Virus record (IMG/VR): IMGVR_UViG_3300046009_014071
Coordinates: 1-31,238 of that record
DNA from: a virus
Length of the DNA: 31,238 bases
Reading direction: 5' to 3' (one strand)
Part shown: piece after piece, positions 24,001-31,238 of the stretch
Position numbering within the stretch: position 1 is the stretch's first letter
Layout: each line of letters opens with the position of its first letter
Translations under genes and position numbers: made by a program
Notes under the pieces: model-generated
What the model was told of the DNA's origin: nothing
Database searches by the model: none
The model's input: only the letters and a program-made list of their open reading frames with translations

Positions 24001-26964
24001 TGAATATTGGTCGTAATAATTTGGATTTTGGAATGAAAATAAGGTCCCTGGTGTTAATGAAGCCATTGTGCCAGGGTTTGCTAACATAACAAAAACTTGA
24101 TCTTCATATGGTTGTGATCCAACAAATTGAGGGTTTACTGTAACACCTACTCTATTTGGTGCGTTAACACCAAAATACTTATCTCTAGTGTTAAATTCAT
24201 TTAATCTTTGTGGGTATGTTGAGGTAATTGGAAATGCAAACCATCTATCATCAGGACCAGTATTTTTTTTAGCCGCAAACAAAAATGGTTGTGGTGCATG
24301 TAATAAATCTTTTTCATTTGGTGTAAGTTTAATTGGTGTAGATGAACTTAATACATCATATCCTGAAAATAATCTAATAAAATCTTGATTTGCTCTCGCA
24401 ACTACAGATCCATCAATGTCATTATTATTAACTAGATATTCAAACGATTGATATTGATTTGAACTATTACAATCAAATGGTCCGTTATTAACATTGGTAC
24501 TACCTTGTGGATTTTGATATAAATTAGGGTGTCCTATGTCATAGGCACCTGATGAATTAACAGGGGCTAAAAATCCTAACGGTTGAGCCAAAACTAAATC
24601 ACCATTATTAGGTGAGTTTTGGACTTGGTCATTAATATCAGACAATAAATCATCAAGATTAAGAACACTTGTGATTTCAACACTTCCACAGTCACAATCA
24701 CAAGCCTGACAATCAGGATAGTTTATCATTGGTAAACCTAATCTAGGTATATTTGGTTTAACAAATATTAAAGCCGCTAATGCACCTAAGGCCAATACAC
24801 CGTAAACAAAAGTGGTTAAAATTGAGGTCACTAATAAACTTTGAGCATCAATTACTTGTTGACCATATAGGGCGAAACATGCGATATCAACAACAGGTAT
24901 TCCACCTACGTTTGCCGAAGTACAAGATAATAATACACTTTGGGCGGCATTGAACGCACTCGCGGCCTGTATTGTTGCTTGTACACTTTGTACTGTAAAA
25001 TAAGCTAATAATAAAGTTGCCAATCCCATTATAAGTGGCCAACCCCACATAACAAAGTGGGATAACCACAAAATTATGATAACAGGTAATGTCAAAATAT
25101 TCATTAATAGATTGAAGACAAAAAATATTGGGTCAAAGTTTTTTATAACGTCATTAACAGGGAATGTATTATTTGTTGTTTTACAAGTTCTATTGTCAAT
25201 TTCTTTAATACCTAAATGTCTTGCTCTTCCGATACCATTTTTATATCTGTCGATGAATAGAGCGGTAGTATAAACTTTATTATAATTAAATTGATAGAAT
25301 GTATCTTCACAATCTATTGCCGATTGTATATCTACATAATCATCCCAATCAAGTGAAAACGCATATGATCGATATAAATCAAATTTTTGTTGTGGTATTT
25401 CATTAAAGGTAAATACTTGTGGATTGTTACCAACCGGAGTTCCTTGTATGTAAATCTGAGAACCTGCCGGTAAATATATCGATTCAACTCCACCGTAATA
25501 TGGTTGGAATCCTTGACCCGTACCATAATCTATGAAAATTTGGAATGATTGGTTGTTTAATGCTTGTACAAATTGCCAACCGACATTCACACCAATAAGA
25601 AGTGTTGGTCCTGTTTGTGCGGGATATGGGGTTGGAGAACCTGCAGGTGGTGCAGGTATTGTATAAGTTGTTGTTTGACTAGGTAGACTTAAAGGATCTA
25701 AACTTGAGCTTATCCAACCGTGTTCTTTTATATTTGGTACTAAAAAACCAGCTCTTTGAAAACTACCTGAGTATTCATCGTCTGATAAACCAATTTCTGT
25801 TGAAAATTTTGTAATGGATTGTTGGAACCTGTTTATTGATATTGTTTTCTCTTTATTAATCCATCTAAACTTAAATCTATATTTCCCTTTTGTTGGTATT
25901 CCTTTACTTGGGTCATTAGATAAAATTTGTTCACCAAATTCGTTAGTAGTAATGTAATCTAAATTCATAGGTACACTAGCAACAAACGTACCATTGTCAT
26001 CAATAATTTTTCCTTGATCAGGTAATTGATACTGTTCTAAAACAGGTCTACCTTCGGTATCGGCAAAAATAGTTTGTCTAATCGCTAAAACTTGTCCAGG
26101 ACCTGTTATTAATTCACATAAATTTCCCGTATCATTTTTTGGCCTACATTGTATACTTAAAGCATCATCATCCGTTGTTGATAATATTGACCCCATAAAT
26201 ACAGCATATGGTTCAATTACGATGTTTGCAAGTTTTGTTAAGTCAAAATCTAATCTGTTAATTCCGACTTGACATATATCAGTATCCCCCCAAAGAGGTC
26301 TCACATCAATATTATAACTAAAACTTTGAATTTGAGGCAGTGAATCTAAGTTTGTTGAGGTCTTGAATTGTGCTCCGTCGACTTGTGCTTCAGTTGCAAT
26401 TCCTTGTTGAAGTAGATCTTGTGGTGATAGTGAAAAACATCCTATATCTGAAAGGTCAACATCCATAACAATAGTTTGTTCACCAACAGGAACACCAAAA
26501 ATCATAAAGTCACCACTTTCGTTAGTTTTTACGGTAAATCTATAATATTTGTCATATACCTCTACATAAGATGAATCCATTAAAACATCTGCTCTTGTGG
26601 GAAAAGTTCCTGTGGCTTGATGTCCTAAATACGATGGTTCTTTTGGTAGTAGATTATATCTATACCCTTCTTCGTTTCTAGAAGTTAAATTTTGATAAGG
26701 GTATAATTCTGAAATTACGGGGTTATCAACATCTCCTTCTTCTAATGGTATGAAAACTGAAACTCTAGCATTTGGTACTCCATATCCATTGTTGACGGTA
26801 ACTCTACCCACAACAACACCATAATCTGAACAGAATCTGGTATACACATCATTAGATAATATTTTTAGTGAAAGTATTTCTAAAAATTCAAAATCTTGGT
26901 CTAATTCTACATTGATATACTTATCGACACCAACTTCCGTTCTAATTCTATATGATTTGGGCAT
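21046..26964 (-). CDS. Giant baseplate-region protein with internal hydrophobic segments (1972 aa)
   Basis: This is the largest protein here and is not assigned to a named family. Residues about 46-180 contain GRVTVNNGYGVPNARVSVFI and, later, FTVKTNESGDFMIFGVPVGE, the layout of a carboxypeptidase-regulatory-like (transthyretin-type) beta sandwich. Residues about 612-655 (FFVFNLLMNILTLPVIIILW, then WPLIMGLATLLLAYF) and about 708-735 (SLLVTSILTTFVYGVLALG, AALIFV) are strongly hydrophobic and long enough to span a membrane three or more times. They are followed by a Cys cluster, CQACDCDC, at about 751-758. The remaining 1200 residues are Asn/Gly/Tyr-rich beta-type sequence. Position right after the gp6-like gene suggests a baseplate hub or periphery protein that may contact or enter the cell envelope; a tape-measure role seems less likely because coiled coils are lacking. 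Confidence 0.62.
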   Translation of the reverse strand: MPKSYRIRTEVGVDKYINVELDQDFEFLEILSLKILSNDVYTRFCSDYGVVVGRVTVNNGYGVPNARVSVFIPLEEGDVDNPVISELYPYQNLTSRNEEGYRYNLLPKEPSYLGHQATGTFPTRADVLMDSSYVEVYDKYYRFTVKTNESGDFMIFGVPVGEQTIVMDVDLSDIGCFSLSPQDLLQQGIATEAQVDGAQFKTSTNLDSLPQIQSFSYNIDVRPLWGDTDICQVGINRLDFDLTKLANIVIEPYAVFMGSILSTTDDDALSIQCRPKNDTGNLCELITGPGQVLAIRQTIFADTEGRPVLEQYQLPDQGKIIDDNGTFVASVPMNLDYITTNEFGEQILSNDPSKGIPTKGKYRFKFRWINKEKTISINRFQQSITKFSTEIGLSDDEYSGSFQRAGFLVPNIKEHGWISSSLDPLSLPSQTTTYTIPAPPAGSPTPYPAQTGPTLLIGVNVGWQFVQALNNQSFQIFIDYGTGQGFQPYYGGVESIYLPAGSQIYIQGTPVGNNPQVFTFNEIPQQKFDLYRSYAFSLDWDDYVDIQSAIDCEDTFYQFNYNKVYTTALFIDRYKNGIGRARHLGIKEIDNRTCKTTNNTFPVNDVIKNFDPIFFVFNLLMNILTLPVIIILWLSHFVMWGWPLIMGLATLLLAYFTVQSVQATIQAASAFNAAQSVLLSCTSANVGGIPVVDIACFALYGQQVIDAQSLLVTSILTTFVYGVLALGALAALIFVKPNIPRLGLPMINYPDCQACDCDCGSVEITSVLNLDDLLSDINDQVQNSPNNGDLVLAQPLGFLAPVNSSGAYDIGHPNLYQNPQGSTNVNNGPFDCNSSNQYQSFEYLVNNNDIDGSVVARANQDFIRLFSGYDVLSSSTPIKLTPNEKDLLHAPQPFLFAAKKNTGPDDRWFAFPITSTYPQRLNEFNTRDKYFGVNAPNRVGVTVNPQFVGSQPYEDQVFVMLANPGTMASLTPGTLFSFQNPNYYDQYSTNRRVNLTGGTLNQFNLNSITGVTFTGQTGVTINYADPSSLNSGGFLSANIILTATSLTQILSTANNGPTTLGVNGYEESFLKYPTDVEYFQAITGLTVGNFLQLANLTNQNLFPAGYLLHKIKFLRPGCDLVNGTPANIFDVYTVPTSALQTMFNYQNYEIIICTRGVDPHTQKQTIEYDLSRIYGHLTPNTVVATGKYHMNVPIQGYPINANATQPAHPISHLTSNNQGHNLYFPSFSLSITGPTPSNPNFTAFTSNLPFYYLATDDNTTAAAGTYTSYVPTPLPGFPTINMAANMYIVSNTNYLVPYNPPPQATVNFYFGGGTFIGSNGSYGFNNLVFNSQTALNYFLNNTQGVNCNSACEILQYYYFSPPNNPSYNFRYLNFLYSAAYYRSFNPSPINFNSRNYLVMRSDRIPTSTKTENGTGSKTGYGLHQNNNFTFYNAQGQEPPIQIQIGLELINGGSYDEPPAITALTETLQCEGIVPLSCYSGDGHTWGIIPYNGPSKCSVPEGRVINGCYCLLNPTLLGGQKKYLFNFAFDNDLKLLLEWKVRFTMNFALCRGVFAQVFQNNWVNGALYMFSFNTRKIFGLDPTQPLYNTKFYKAYCDDVIVYNDISNNFYYRSSPWSDTINEFIGKNSPATSSFPSSLLNFPGAAYNFKQIQFPTTVVDLGPRDSFIKEICSNPAFGSYYVDQVDTTSYQDNSNLLLLSFLSRLLNTNVASNIQPTSVGNSFQAGTSIDQFFDSTRKGYRIDGDIAQMLSINSEWKVSPFITENLPTTNTNSYIFLGTEGNLGAVPSKPVFGVFFSSSTSELRYRKIMAPGIETYNQTPLIQDVFGYPKSQVVPHYKWVLFKSNSIFGTENNNWYTNTIPVGFFKKEYQNLDFFTLGEKYITQYNQSQGGFGFITNFDSTVVPPLPEPNFQYPPLGTSGVIQGQPVNFFSPNVTNPAVPSQGVVVGAPYHFYFGLFNGKTAIDRFYKLYVPEF

Positions 26965-26980
26965 TAAATTTTCTTTTTTT

Positions 26981-26988
26981 GATAAATA
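26981..26988 (-). promoter_or_regulatory. TATTTATC, near-match to the gene-start motif
   Basis: One mismatch from TATTTATA on the minus strand, 16 bases before the ATG of the 1972-residue gene, followed by an A-rich leader. It lies in the 75-base gap after the gp6-like gene. Confidence 0.3.
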
Positions 26989-27039
26989 GTTTATTTCCTA
27001 TTTTCAAAAAAATAAGACCTAATAGAAAAAAATAAATCT

Positions 27040-28881
27040 CTATGAGAAACTTACTGTGTTAAGATTGAGAACTCTTACATTAATATCCCTATTTTGATAT
27101 CTAATTTGGTAAATTTGTGAAGGTTCTGCGTAAATAGTATCGGCATATAATTGTATTTGTCTTGTAACACTATTTGAGTAAGCTTGAGATGTTTCAAATG
27201 ATGAATATTGACCACCAACTAAGTTATAAAACTTCATATCCGATATACTAATTACACCGTTTTGTGATTGTATCAATCTTCTTAACTCAGATACAACAAC
27301 ATTTTGACCTAATTGTCTTGTCAAAGGATTAAAATAATTTGAGATTATTTCAATTATTTTTGCAACAACCGCACCTTGTGTTTGTGAATTATCTAAAACA
27401 ACATCACAATCTACCGCCAAATCAATAGGTTCCGCACTTTCGATTGAAATGTAGTCATTTATCATTCGATAGTTTGAGAGGTAATTTGCCACATTTTGTT
27501 TTAATGTGTTGGATATTACATCCGTCAAATTTCCACTTGTATCATAAGATAACATCTTAATTTTAACCTTATTATTTTCTTCAACAACACCAACTTTTGC
27601 AGGTGCCCCAAAAATCGAAGGCATATTTCTTATTACTGATTCGTAGTCGTTAACTGTGACCGCTCTATTCTGAGCTGCAAAATTAAATGATACCATCTGT
27701 CTAACATCTTCCGTTGTTGGTGCGTTTGCCCCACCAATAGCGGCTGTAACATTATTACATCTTAAACTATTAATTACGGCTCTGTTTACAGTGTCTGATG
27801 GACCATTAACAGAAAACGAAACCGTACCAATTTGATTAATCGCATTTACACCAATGTTAGATCCTACACCACCACCAATTCTATATTGTATAAACAAAGT
27901 ACTATTTGATTTCAAAGCAGCACCTAACCCTAAATTATTTGAGTATCTTGCAATGTCAAAACCTTTACCATCTCTCGCAAATTCTCTTAATTGTTCTTCT
28001 GCCGATACATTACCACCACCAAAAGTCATTTTAAGAAATCCTTCAGGTGTGTATTCAGTTATGAATTTTTCAGATGTAGATATGTACTTACCTACTTTAA
28101 TACCAGGTTGATCAGATGGTTTTGTCGGGTCTTCAACAAAAACTCTGTCTTCAACCAACGCTTTAACTTCAAACCATCTATCAGGACCTAATGTTATAAA
28201 ATCTTGAGGTTCAGGTATTGTTGAGTATTGTGTACCATCTTTTAATAAAACACTTGTAATCCCTAAAACATTCTTTTCAGGTAAGAATAATTGAAAATAT
28301 GGTACAACGTCATTTGGTGTTATTACTCTTTTGAAGACTTTTGTAACACCGTTAACCACTACTTCTCTTTTTGTTATCGTGTAATTTAAAAGATTTCCGT
28401 TTGCATCAAAATTAGGGATTTTTAATCTGTTTGGTGTTCCTTCGGCGTTTATTGGGGACGCAAAATCAATATCATAAACAGTTTCAAATGGTTGTCCACC
28501 ACCATTAACCAAAGATCCTCTTCTTAATATACCACAATATCTTAAGTCTTCTCTATCCCCAAAAGCAGGTACTGTAATTGAGAAATCAACTAAAGCAACT
28601 GACGGTCTTTGACCAGGTATTTTTAATCCATAAGTTCTAGCAATATTATAAATTGATCCTTTTTGTTGTGCAAATTGTAAGACAGTTTCCTGTATACTTC
28701 TATCAATTTGAAATTGTAAGTTATCCGTTACGGCAGCATTCAAATCTAACATAACCGAGAATATCCCAGCATCATTAAAGTTCTGTACTAAGTCAGGATA
28801 ATAAGTTCTTGTGAAATTAATTAATTCGGTTCTTATTCCTTGAAAGTCCCTTGTTGTGTACGATATTTTTTTCTCTGCCAT
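27040..28881 (-). CDS. Baseplate wedge protein, gp6 / baseplate J-like (613 aa)
   Basis: The N-terminus (ISYTTRDFQGIRTELINFTR, FNDAGIFSVMLDLNAAVTDN) is typical of T4 gp6 and related baseplate J/gp47 proteins, and the length is close to T4 gp6 (660 residues). Further support comes from the middle and C-terminal region: TTEDVRQMVSFNFAAQNRAV, then VNDYESVIRNMPSIFGAPAK (about 380-420), and late SELRRLIQSQNGVISISD. In T4, gp6 joins wedges into the inner iris of the baseplate and controls its change of shape. It lies directly downstream of the gp25-like gene, the conserved wedge order of contractile phages. The start is the ATG at 28881, six bases from the gp25 stop, with an A-rich leader. Confidence 0.86.
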   Translation of the reverse strand: MAEKKISYTTRDFQGIRTELINFTRTYYPDLVQNFNDAGIFSVMLDLNAAVTDNLQFQIDRSIQETVLQFAQQKGSIYNIARTYGLKIPGQRPSVALVDFSITVPAFGDREDLRYCGILRRGSLVNGGGQPFETVYDIDFASPINAEGTPNRLKIPNFDANGNLLNYTITKREVVVNGVTKVFKRVITPNDVVPYFQLFLPEKNVLGITSVLLKDGTQYSTIPEPQDFITLGPDRWFEVKALVEDRVFVEDPTKPSDQPGIKVGKYISTSEKFITEYTPEGFLKMTFGGGNVSAEEQLREFARDGKGFDIARYSNNLGLGAALKSNSTLFIQYRIGGGVGSNIGVNAINQIGTVSFSVNGPSDTVNRAVINSLRCNNVTAAIGGANAPTTEDVRQMVSFNFAAQNRAVTVNDYESVIRNMPSIFGAPAKVGVVEENNKVKIKMLSYDTSGNLTDVISNTLKQNVANYLSNYRMINDYISIESAEPIDLAVDCDVVLDNSQTQGAVVAKIIEIISNYFNPLTRQLGQNVVVSELRRLIQSQNGVISISDMKFYNLVGGQYSSFETSQAYSNSVTRQIQLYADTIYAEPSQIYQIRYQNRDINVRVLNLNTVSFS

Positions 28882-28886
28882 TTTTT

Positions 28887-28894
28887 ATTAAATA
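28887..28894 (-). promoter_or_regulatory. TATTTAAT, near-match to the gene-start motif
   Basis: A related A/T octamer 5 bases before the ATG of the gp6-like gene, overlapping the stop codon of the gp25-like gene. The overlap with coding sequence makes it weak evidence. Confidence 0.2.
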
Positions 28895-29346
28895 TTTATT
28901 ATGACAAAATCACTTGCTTCAAACGCCTGATTTGTTATTCTATAGTTTATTGTGATTTTAGCGGTATGTTCTAAATCTGAAATACCAGGAACTCTAAATT
29001 CCCTCTCATCATATTCATTAATCGTGTAACCTTTATCTTCCTTACCCATAGAAGCATCTTCTATTTTTACTTCAGTAACTATTAAGTTAGGTAAAAAATC
29101 ACCAATAGATTGTCTTATGTCAGCTTCAATGTCTGAAAATGTTGGTCCGTCTAATGGTTCAAAAATATACTCGTATAATCTTGTACCAAAAGTTGGTAAA
29201 TAATATCTTGACCCTTTTCTTGTTAATAATAAATGTATTAAACAATTTCTTATTTCCTCTTGGTTTGTATTAGACACATCTAAGTATCTACCAACAAACG
29301 AGTCTCTAAAAGGAAAACTTATACCATACGAAATACCTGTTGCCAT
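28888..29346 (-). CDS. Baseplate wedge protein, gp25-like (152 aa)
   Basis: The sequence FRDSFVGRYLDVSNTNQEEI, then LLLTRKGSRYYLPTFGTRLY and IFEPLDGPTFSDIEADIRQS, fits the gp25 / GPW_gp25 family (T4 gp25, P2 gpW, TssE), small baseplate wedge proteins that nucleate sheath assembly. The length of 152 compares with 132 in T4. The EPR motif conserved in many members is here EPL (residues 63-65), which may be a variant. It is the first gene after the ribonucleotide reductase terminator, so a promoter for the tail unit probably lies just upstream. It is followed immediately by the gp6-like gene. Confidence 0.88.
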   Translation of the reverse strand: MATGISYGISFPFRDSFVGRYLDVSNTNQEEIRNCLIHLLLTRKGSRYYLPTFGTRLYEYIFEPLDGPTFSDIEADIRQSIGDFLPNLIVTEVKIEDASMGKEDKGYTINEYDEREFRVPGISDLEHTAKITINYRITNQAFEASDFVIINI

Positions 29347-29352
29347 ATCACA

Positions 29353-29360
29353 TATAAATA
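29353..29360 (-). promoter_or_regulatory. TATTTATA gene-start motif before the tail unit
   Basis: Minus-strand TATTTATA lies 6 bases before the gp25-like ATG and about 20 bases downstream of a terminator. Transcription of the tail genes should start close to here, which makes this copy the best candidate for a promoter role. Confidence 0.38.
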
Positions 29361-29381
29361 TAAGTCATAGAATTTTTAAGT

Positions 29382-29410
29382 AAAAAAAAATCACGACCTA
29401 AGTCGTGATT
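29382..29410 (-). terminator. Intrinsic terminator after the ribonucleotide reductase gene
   Basis: A 9-bp stem (AATCACGAC with GTCGTGATT) closes a CTAA loop. The minus strand continues into a tract of at least seven T. It begins seven bases after the reductase stop codon, so it separates the nucleotide-metabolism unit from the tail unit that starts at 29346. On the plus strand there is no comparable T-tract. Confidence 0.88.
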
Positions 29411-29417
29411 CTTAATT

Positions 29418-31238
29418 TTAAGATGAACATCCAAAACATTCAAAGTCAGAGTTCTCAGGTCTTGGTGGTAAATTCAAGTTAGAATAATCAACCTTTGGTG
29501 GTTCAGGAGTAGCCTTTGGTCTTTCTTTTTTTGAAATGTCCATTGCCAAGTGTTTTGCTCCTGTTGAGATTGCTTTGGTTCTAACATAATAACAAAGTGT
29601 TTTCAACCCACTATCCCAAGAGTGGAAGTGTGATGAGGTAATCTTTGATAATGTTGGGTTAGACATATAGATATTCATTGACTGTGATTGATCAATAAAT
29701 GGTGCTCTATCTGCCGCCATATCAATAAGTTGTTTTTGTGAAATCTCCCAAATTGTTTTGTATTTAGGAATTAAATGTTCAATTCGTTTCACTTTCTTAT
29801 TGTAATTTTTATCTTCAGGATCCAAATAATTATTGAAGTTAATATTTTGGATCGATCCTTCATTAAATATGATTTCATTTTTCAAATCCTCACACCAAAT
29901 ACCAATCTTCTCAAAGTCATTGATTAGGTATTTGTTAACGATCATAATTTCACCACCAACAACTCGTCTGTTAAAGATTGCCGAGTGTGCCGGTTCTGTC
30001 ATTTCATATGAACCTGTGATTTTGGCCGAAGACGCCACAGGCATTTGAGCGGTAAACAATGAATTACAAACACCGTGAGATTTAACATTTTCTTTTAATT
30101 TATCCCAATCCCACATTCCTGAAAGTTGTGTTTCATCAATATCCCACATATCAAATTGGAAAATTCCTTGTGACATAGGTGACCCATTAAAGAAGTCGTA
30201 AGCCGTGTATTTACCGTCAATACACAACTGATTACTTTCATAAATAGCTGCGTAATAGATGGTTTCAAAAATATCTTTATTTAATTTTCTCGCCTCTTCA
30301 GATGTGAAGATATAATCCATTAAATAAAATACATCCGCTAATCCTTGTGTTCCGATTGCAATTGCTCTTTGTTCTAATCCACCTTTTCTACCTTTTTCTG
30401 TTGAGTAGTTATTAATTTCCACAACTTTATTAAGTGATCTCACAACTTTTCTAACCTCAGTGAATAAAAGTTCAAAATCAAACTTACCTGACTTAATAAA
30501 GTTTTTTAATACCATAGACGATAACGTACAAATTGCGGTTGTATCCTCATCTGTATATTGATAAATCTCGTTACAAAGATTTGATTGTTTAATCACACCT
30601 ATGTTTTGATGATTAGTTTTCTTATTTGCATTGTCTTTAGAACATAAATAAGGAACACCGGTTTCAACTTGGGATTCGATGACTTTAGTCCAAATATCTT
30701 GAGCCTTAACTTTCTTACCAAGTCCCATAGATACCGCATTACTATAAACTTCTTCATATTCATCACCATAACATTCTTGTAATGGTTTTAAACCAGCTTT
30801 CTTAATATCATTAGGACAAAACAAATACCAATCACTATTTTCTCTTACCGCCCTCATGAAGTTATCAGGAATCCAAAGCGCTGTAAATAAATCACGAGCT
30901 CTCAACTCTTCAGCACCTGTGTTCTTTTTAATATCTAAAAGATCAAAAATATCTTTATGCCAAGGCTCAAGATAGATAGCTGCGGAACCTGGTCTACGAC
31001 CTTGTTGATTAAAGAATCTGAGTGATTCATTAACAATCTTAAGGTATTTTAACAAACCACCAGCGTATCCACCTGAACTAGAAATTCTACTTTCTTTACT
31101 ACGAATGTTAGACATAGAAAGTCCAATACCCGCTGCGTCTGATGAGAATGTAGAAATATCTGTTAAAGTATCTAACAAACCTTTTCTTGAGTCAGCATCA
31201 TTATAATGAAGTACACAAGACGCCAATTGAGGAACTTT
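29418..31238 (-). CDS. nrdA: Ribonucleoside-diphosphate reductase, class I large subunit, C-terminal 606 residues (cut by window edge)
   Basis: The reading frame is open to the right edge, and the first visible codons (KVPQLASCVLHYND) are inside the catalytic domain, so the TTG at 31226 is not the start. Class I hallmarks are all present: the first redox Cys in QLASC (codon 31215-31217), NLCNEI with the thiyl-radical Cys (codon 30573-30575) and flanking Asn and Glu, the partner Cys in TAICTLSSM, the radical-relay Tyr pair in LCYYVRTK (codons 29586-29591), and a C-terminal CFGC tail that is re-reduced by thioredoxin or glutaredoxin. The enzyme turns ribonucleotides into deoxyribonucleotides, raising dNTP supply for phage DNA synthesis. 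The radical-generating small subunit is not in the window and is expected upstream or in the host. A terminator follows directly. Confidence 0.93.
   Translation of the reverse strand, partial: KVPQLASCVLHYNDADSRKGLLDTLTDISTFSSDAAGIGLSMSNIRSKESRISSSGGYAGGLLKYLKIVNESLRFFNQQGRRPGSAAIYLEPWHKDIFDLLDIKKNTGAEELRARDLFTALWIPDNFMRAVRENSDWYLFCPNDIKKAGLKPLQECYGDEYEEVYSNAVSMGLGKKVKAQDIWTKVIESQVETGVPYLCSKDNANKKTNHQNIGVIKQSNLCNEIYQYTDEDTTAICTLSSMVLKNFIKSGKFDFELLFTEVRKVVRSLNKVVEINNYSTEKGRKGGLEQRAIAIGTQGLADVFYLMDYIFTSEEARKLNKDIFETIYYAAIYESNQLCIDGKYTAYDFFNGSPMSQGIFQFDMWDIDETQLSGMWDWDKLKENVKSHGVCNSLFTAQMPVASSAKITGSYEMTEPAHSAIFNRRVVGGEIMIVNKYLINDFEKIGIWCEDLKNEIIFNEGSIQNINFNNYLDPEDKNYNKKVKRIEHLIPKYKTIWEISQKQLIDMAADRAPFIDQSQSMNIYMSNPTLSKITSSHFHSWDSGLKTLCYYVRTKAISTGAKHLAMDISKKERPKATPEPPKVDYSNLNLPPRPENSDFECFGCSS

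Noticed and set aside
24887-25069. Short minus-strand frame overlapping the hydrophobic region of the 1972-residue gene
   Set aside because: It is an alternative frame of a well-supported long gene with no sign of a ribosome site or coding pattern of its own.
26984-27003. Possible hairpin between the gp6-like and 1972-residue genes (AAATAG/CTATTT)
   Set aside because: The stem is only 6 bp, nearly all A/T, with no T-tract following in the minus direction; likely chance in AT-rich DNA.
1-31238. Diversity-generating retroelement acting on the fibre genes
   Set aside because: No reverse transcriptase or recognisable template/variable repeat pair is present in the window; one outside the window cannot be excluded.
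31226-31238. TTG at 31226 as the start of the reductase gene
   Set aside because: Codons before it (KVPQ) continue the conserved reductase sequence up to the redox Cys, so the gene simply runs off the window.

Overview
The window is AT-rich and gene-dense and looks like part of a large tailed-phage genome with a contractile tail. The best-supported calls are a T4 gp25-like baseplate wedge protein, a T4 gp6 / baseplate-J-like protein, a RuvC-like resolvase, the N-terminus of a DnaG-type primase and most of a class I ribonucleotide reductase large subunit. Several tail proteins carry SprB-type repeats, a domain best known from the gliding adhesin of Flavobacteriia. Gene starts have A/T-rich leaders without clear Shine-Dalgarno sites. 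Both facts point to a Bacteroidota (probably flavobacterial) host; this is inference and no host marker is present.

Layout. 1-169 (minus) is the start of a primase. 253-2768 (plus) is a two-gene island of fibre/adhesin-like proteins, the only plus-strand genes; it converges on a duplicated hairpin terminator at 2798-2848. From 2873 to the right end every gene is on the minus strand and so is transcribed right to left: ribonucleotide reductase (29418-31238, open at the window edge), a terminator (29382-29410), gp25-like, gp6-like, a 1972-residue membrane-segment-containing structural protein, four proteins of 599, 269, 391 and 302 residues, a 996-residue protein with a gpI-like segment, a 727-residue SprB-repeat protein, a 100-residue single-domain protein, a collagen-like fibre, a glycosyltransferase-like protein, a 682-residue adhesin-like protein, a 1114-residue collar-type fibre and the resolvase.

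How it fits together. The right half (gp25, gp6 and the following large proteins) probably builds the baseplate and its periphery. The left half (about 253-13356, apart from the resolvase) is an adhesion module: SprB-like repeats, collagen-like triplets, Pro/Thr-rich linkers, a recurring domain with an IYW...W core, and a glycosyltransferase that could modify the fibres. Gene starts fall mainly into two classes: those fused to the upstream stop as TAATG, and those preceded by a TATTTATA-like octamer 5-16 bases upstream. I found no tRNA, CRISPR array, insertion sequence, integrase or reverse transcriptase, and no gene-free stretch longer than about 105 bases.
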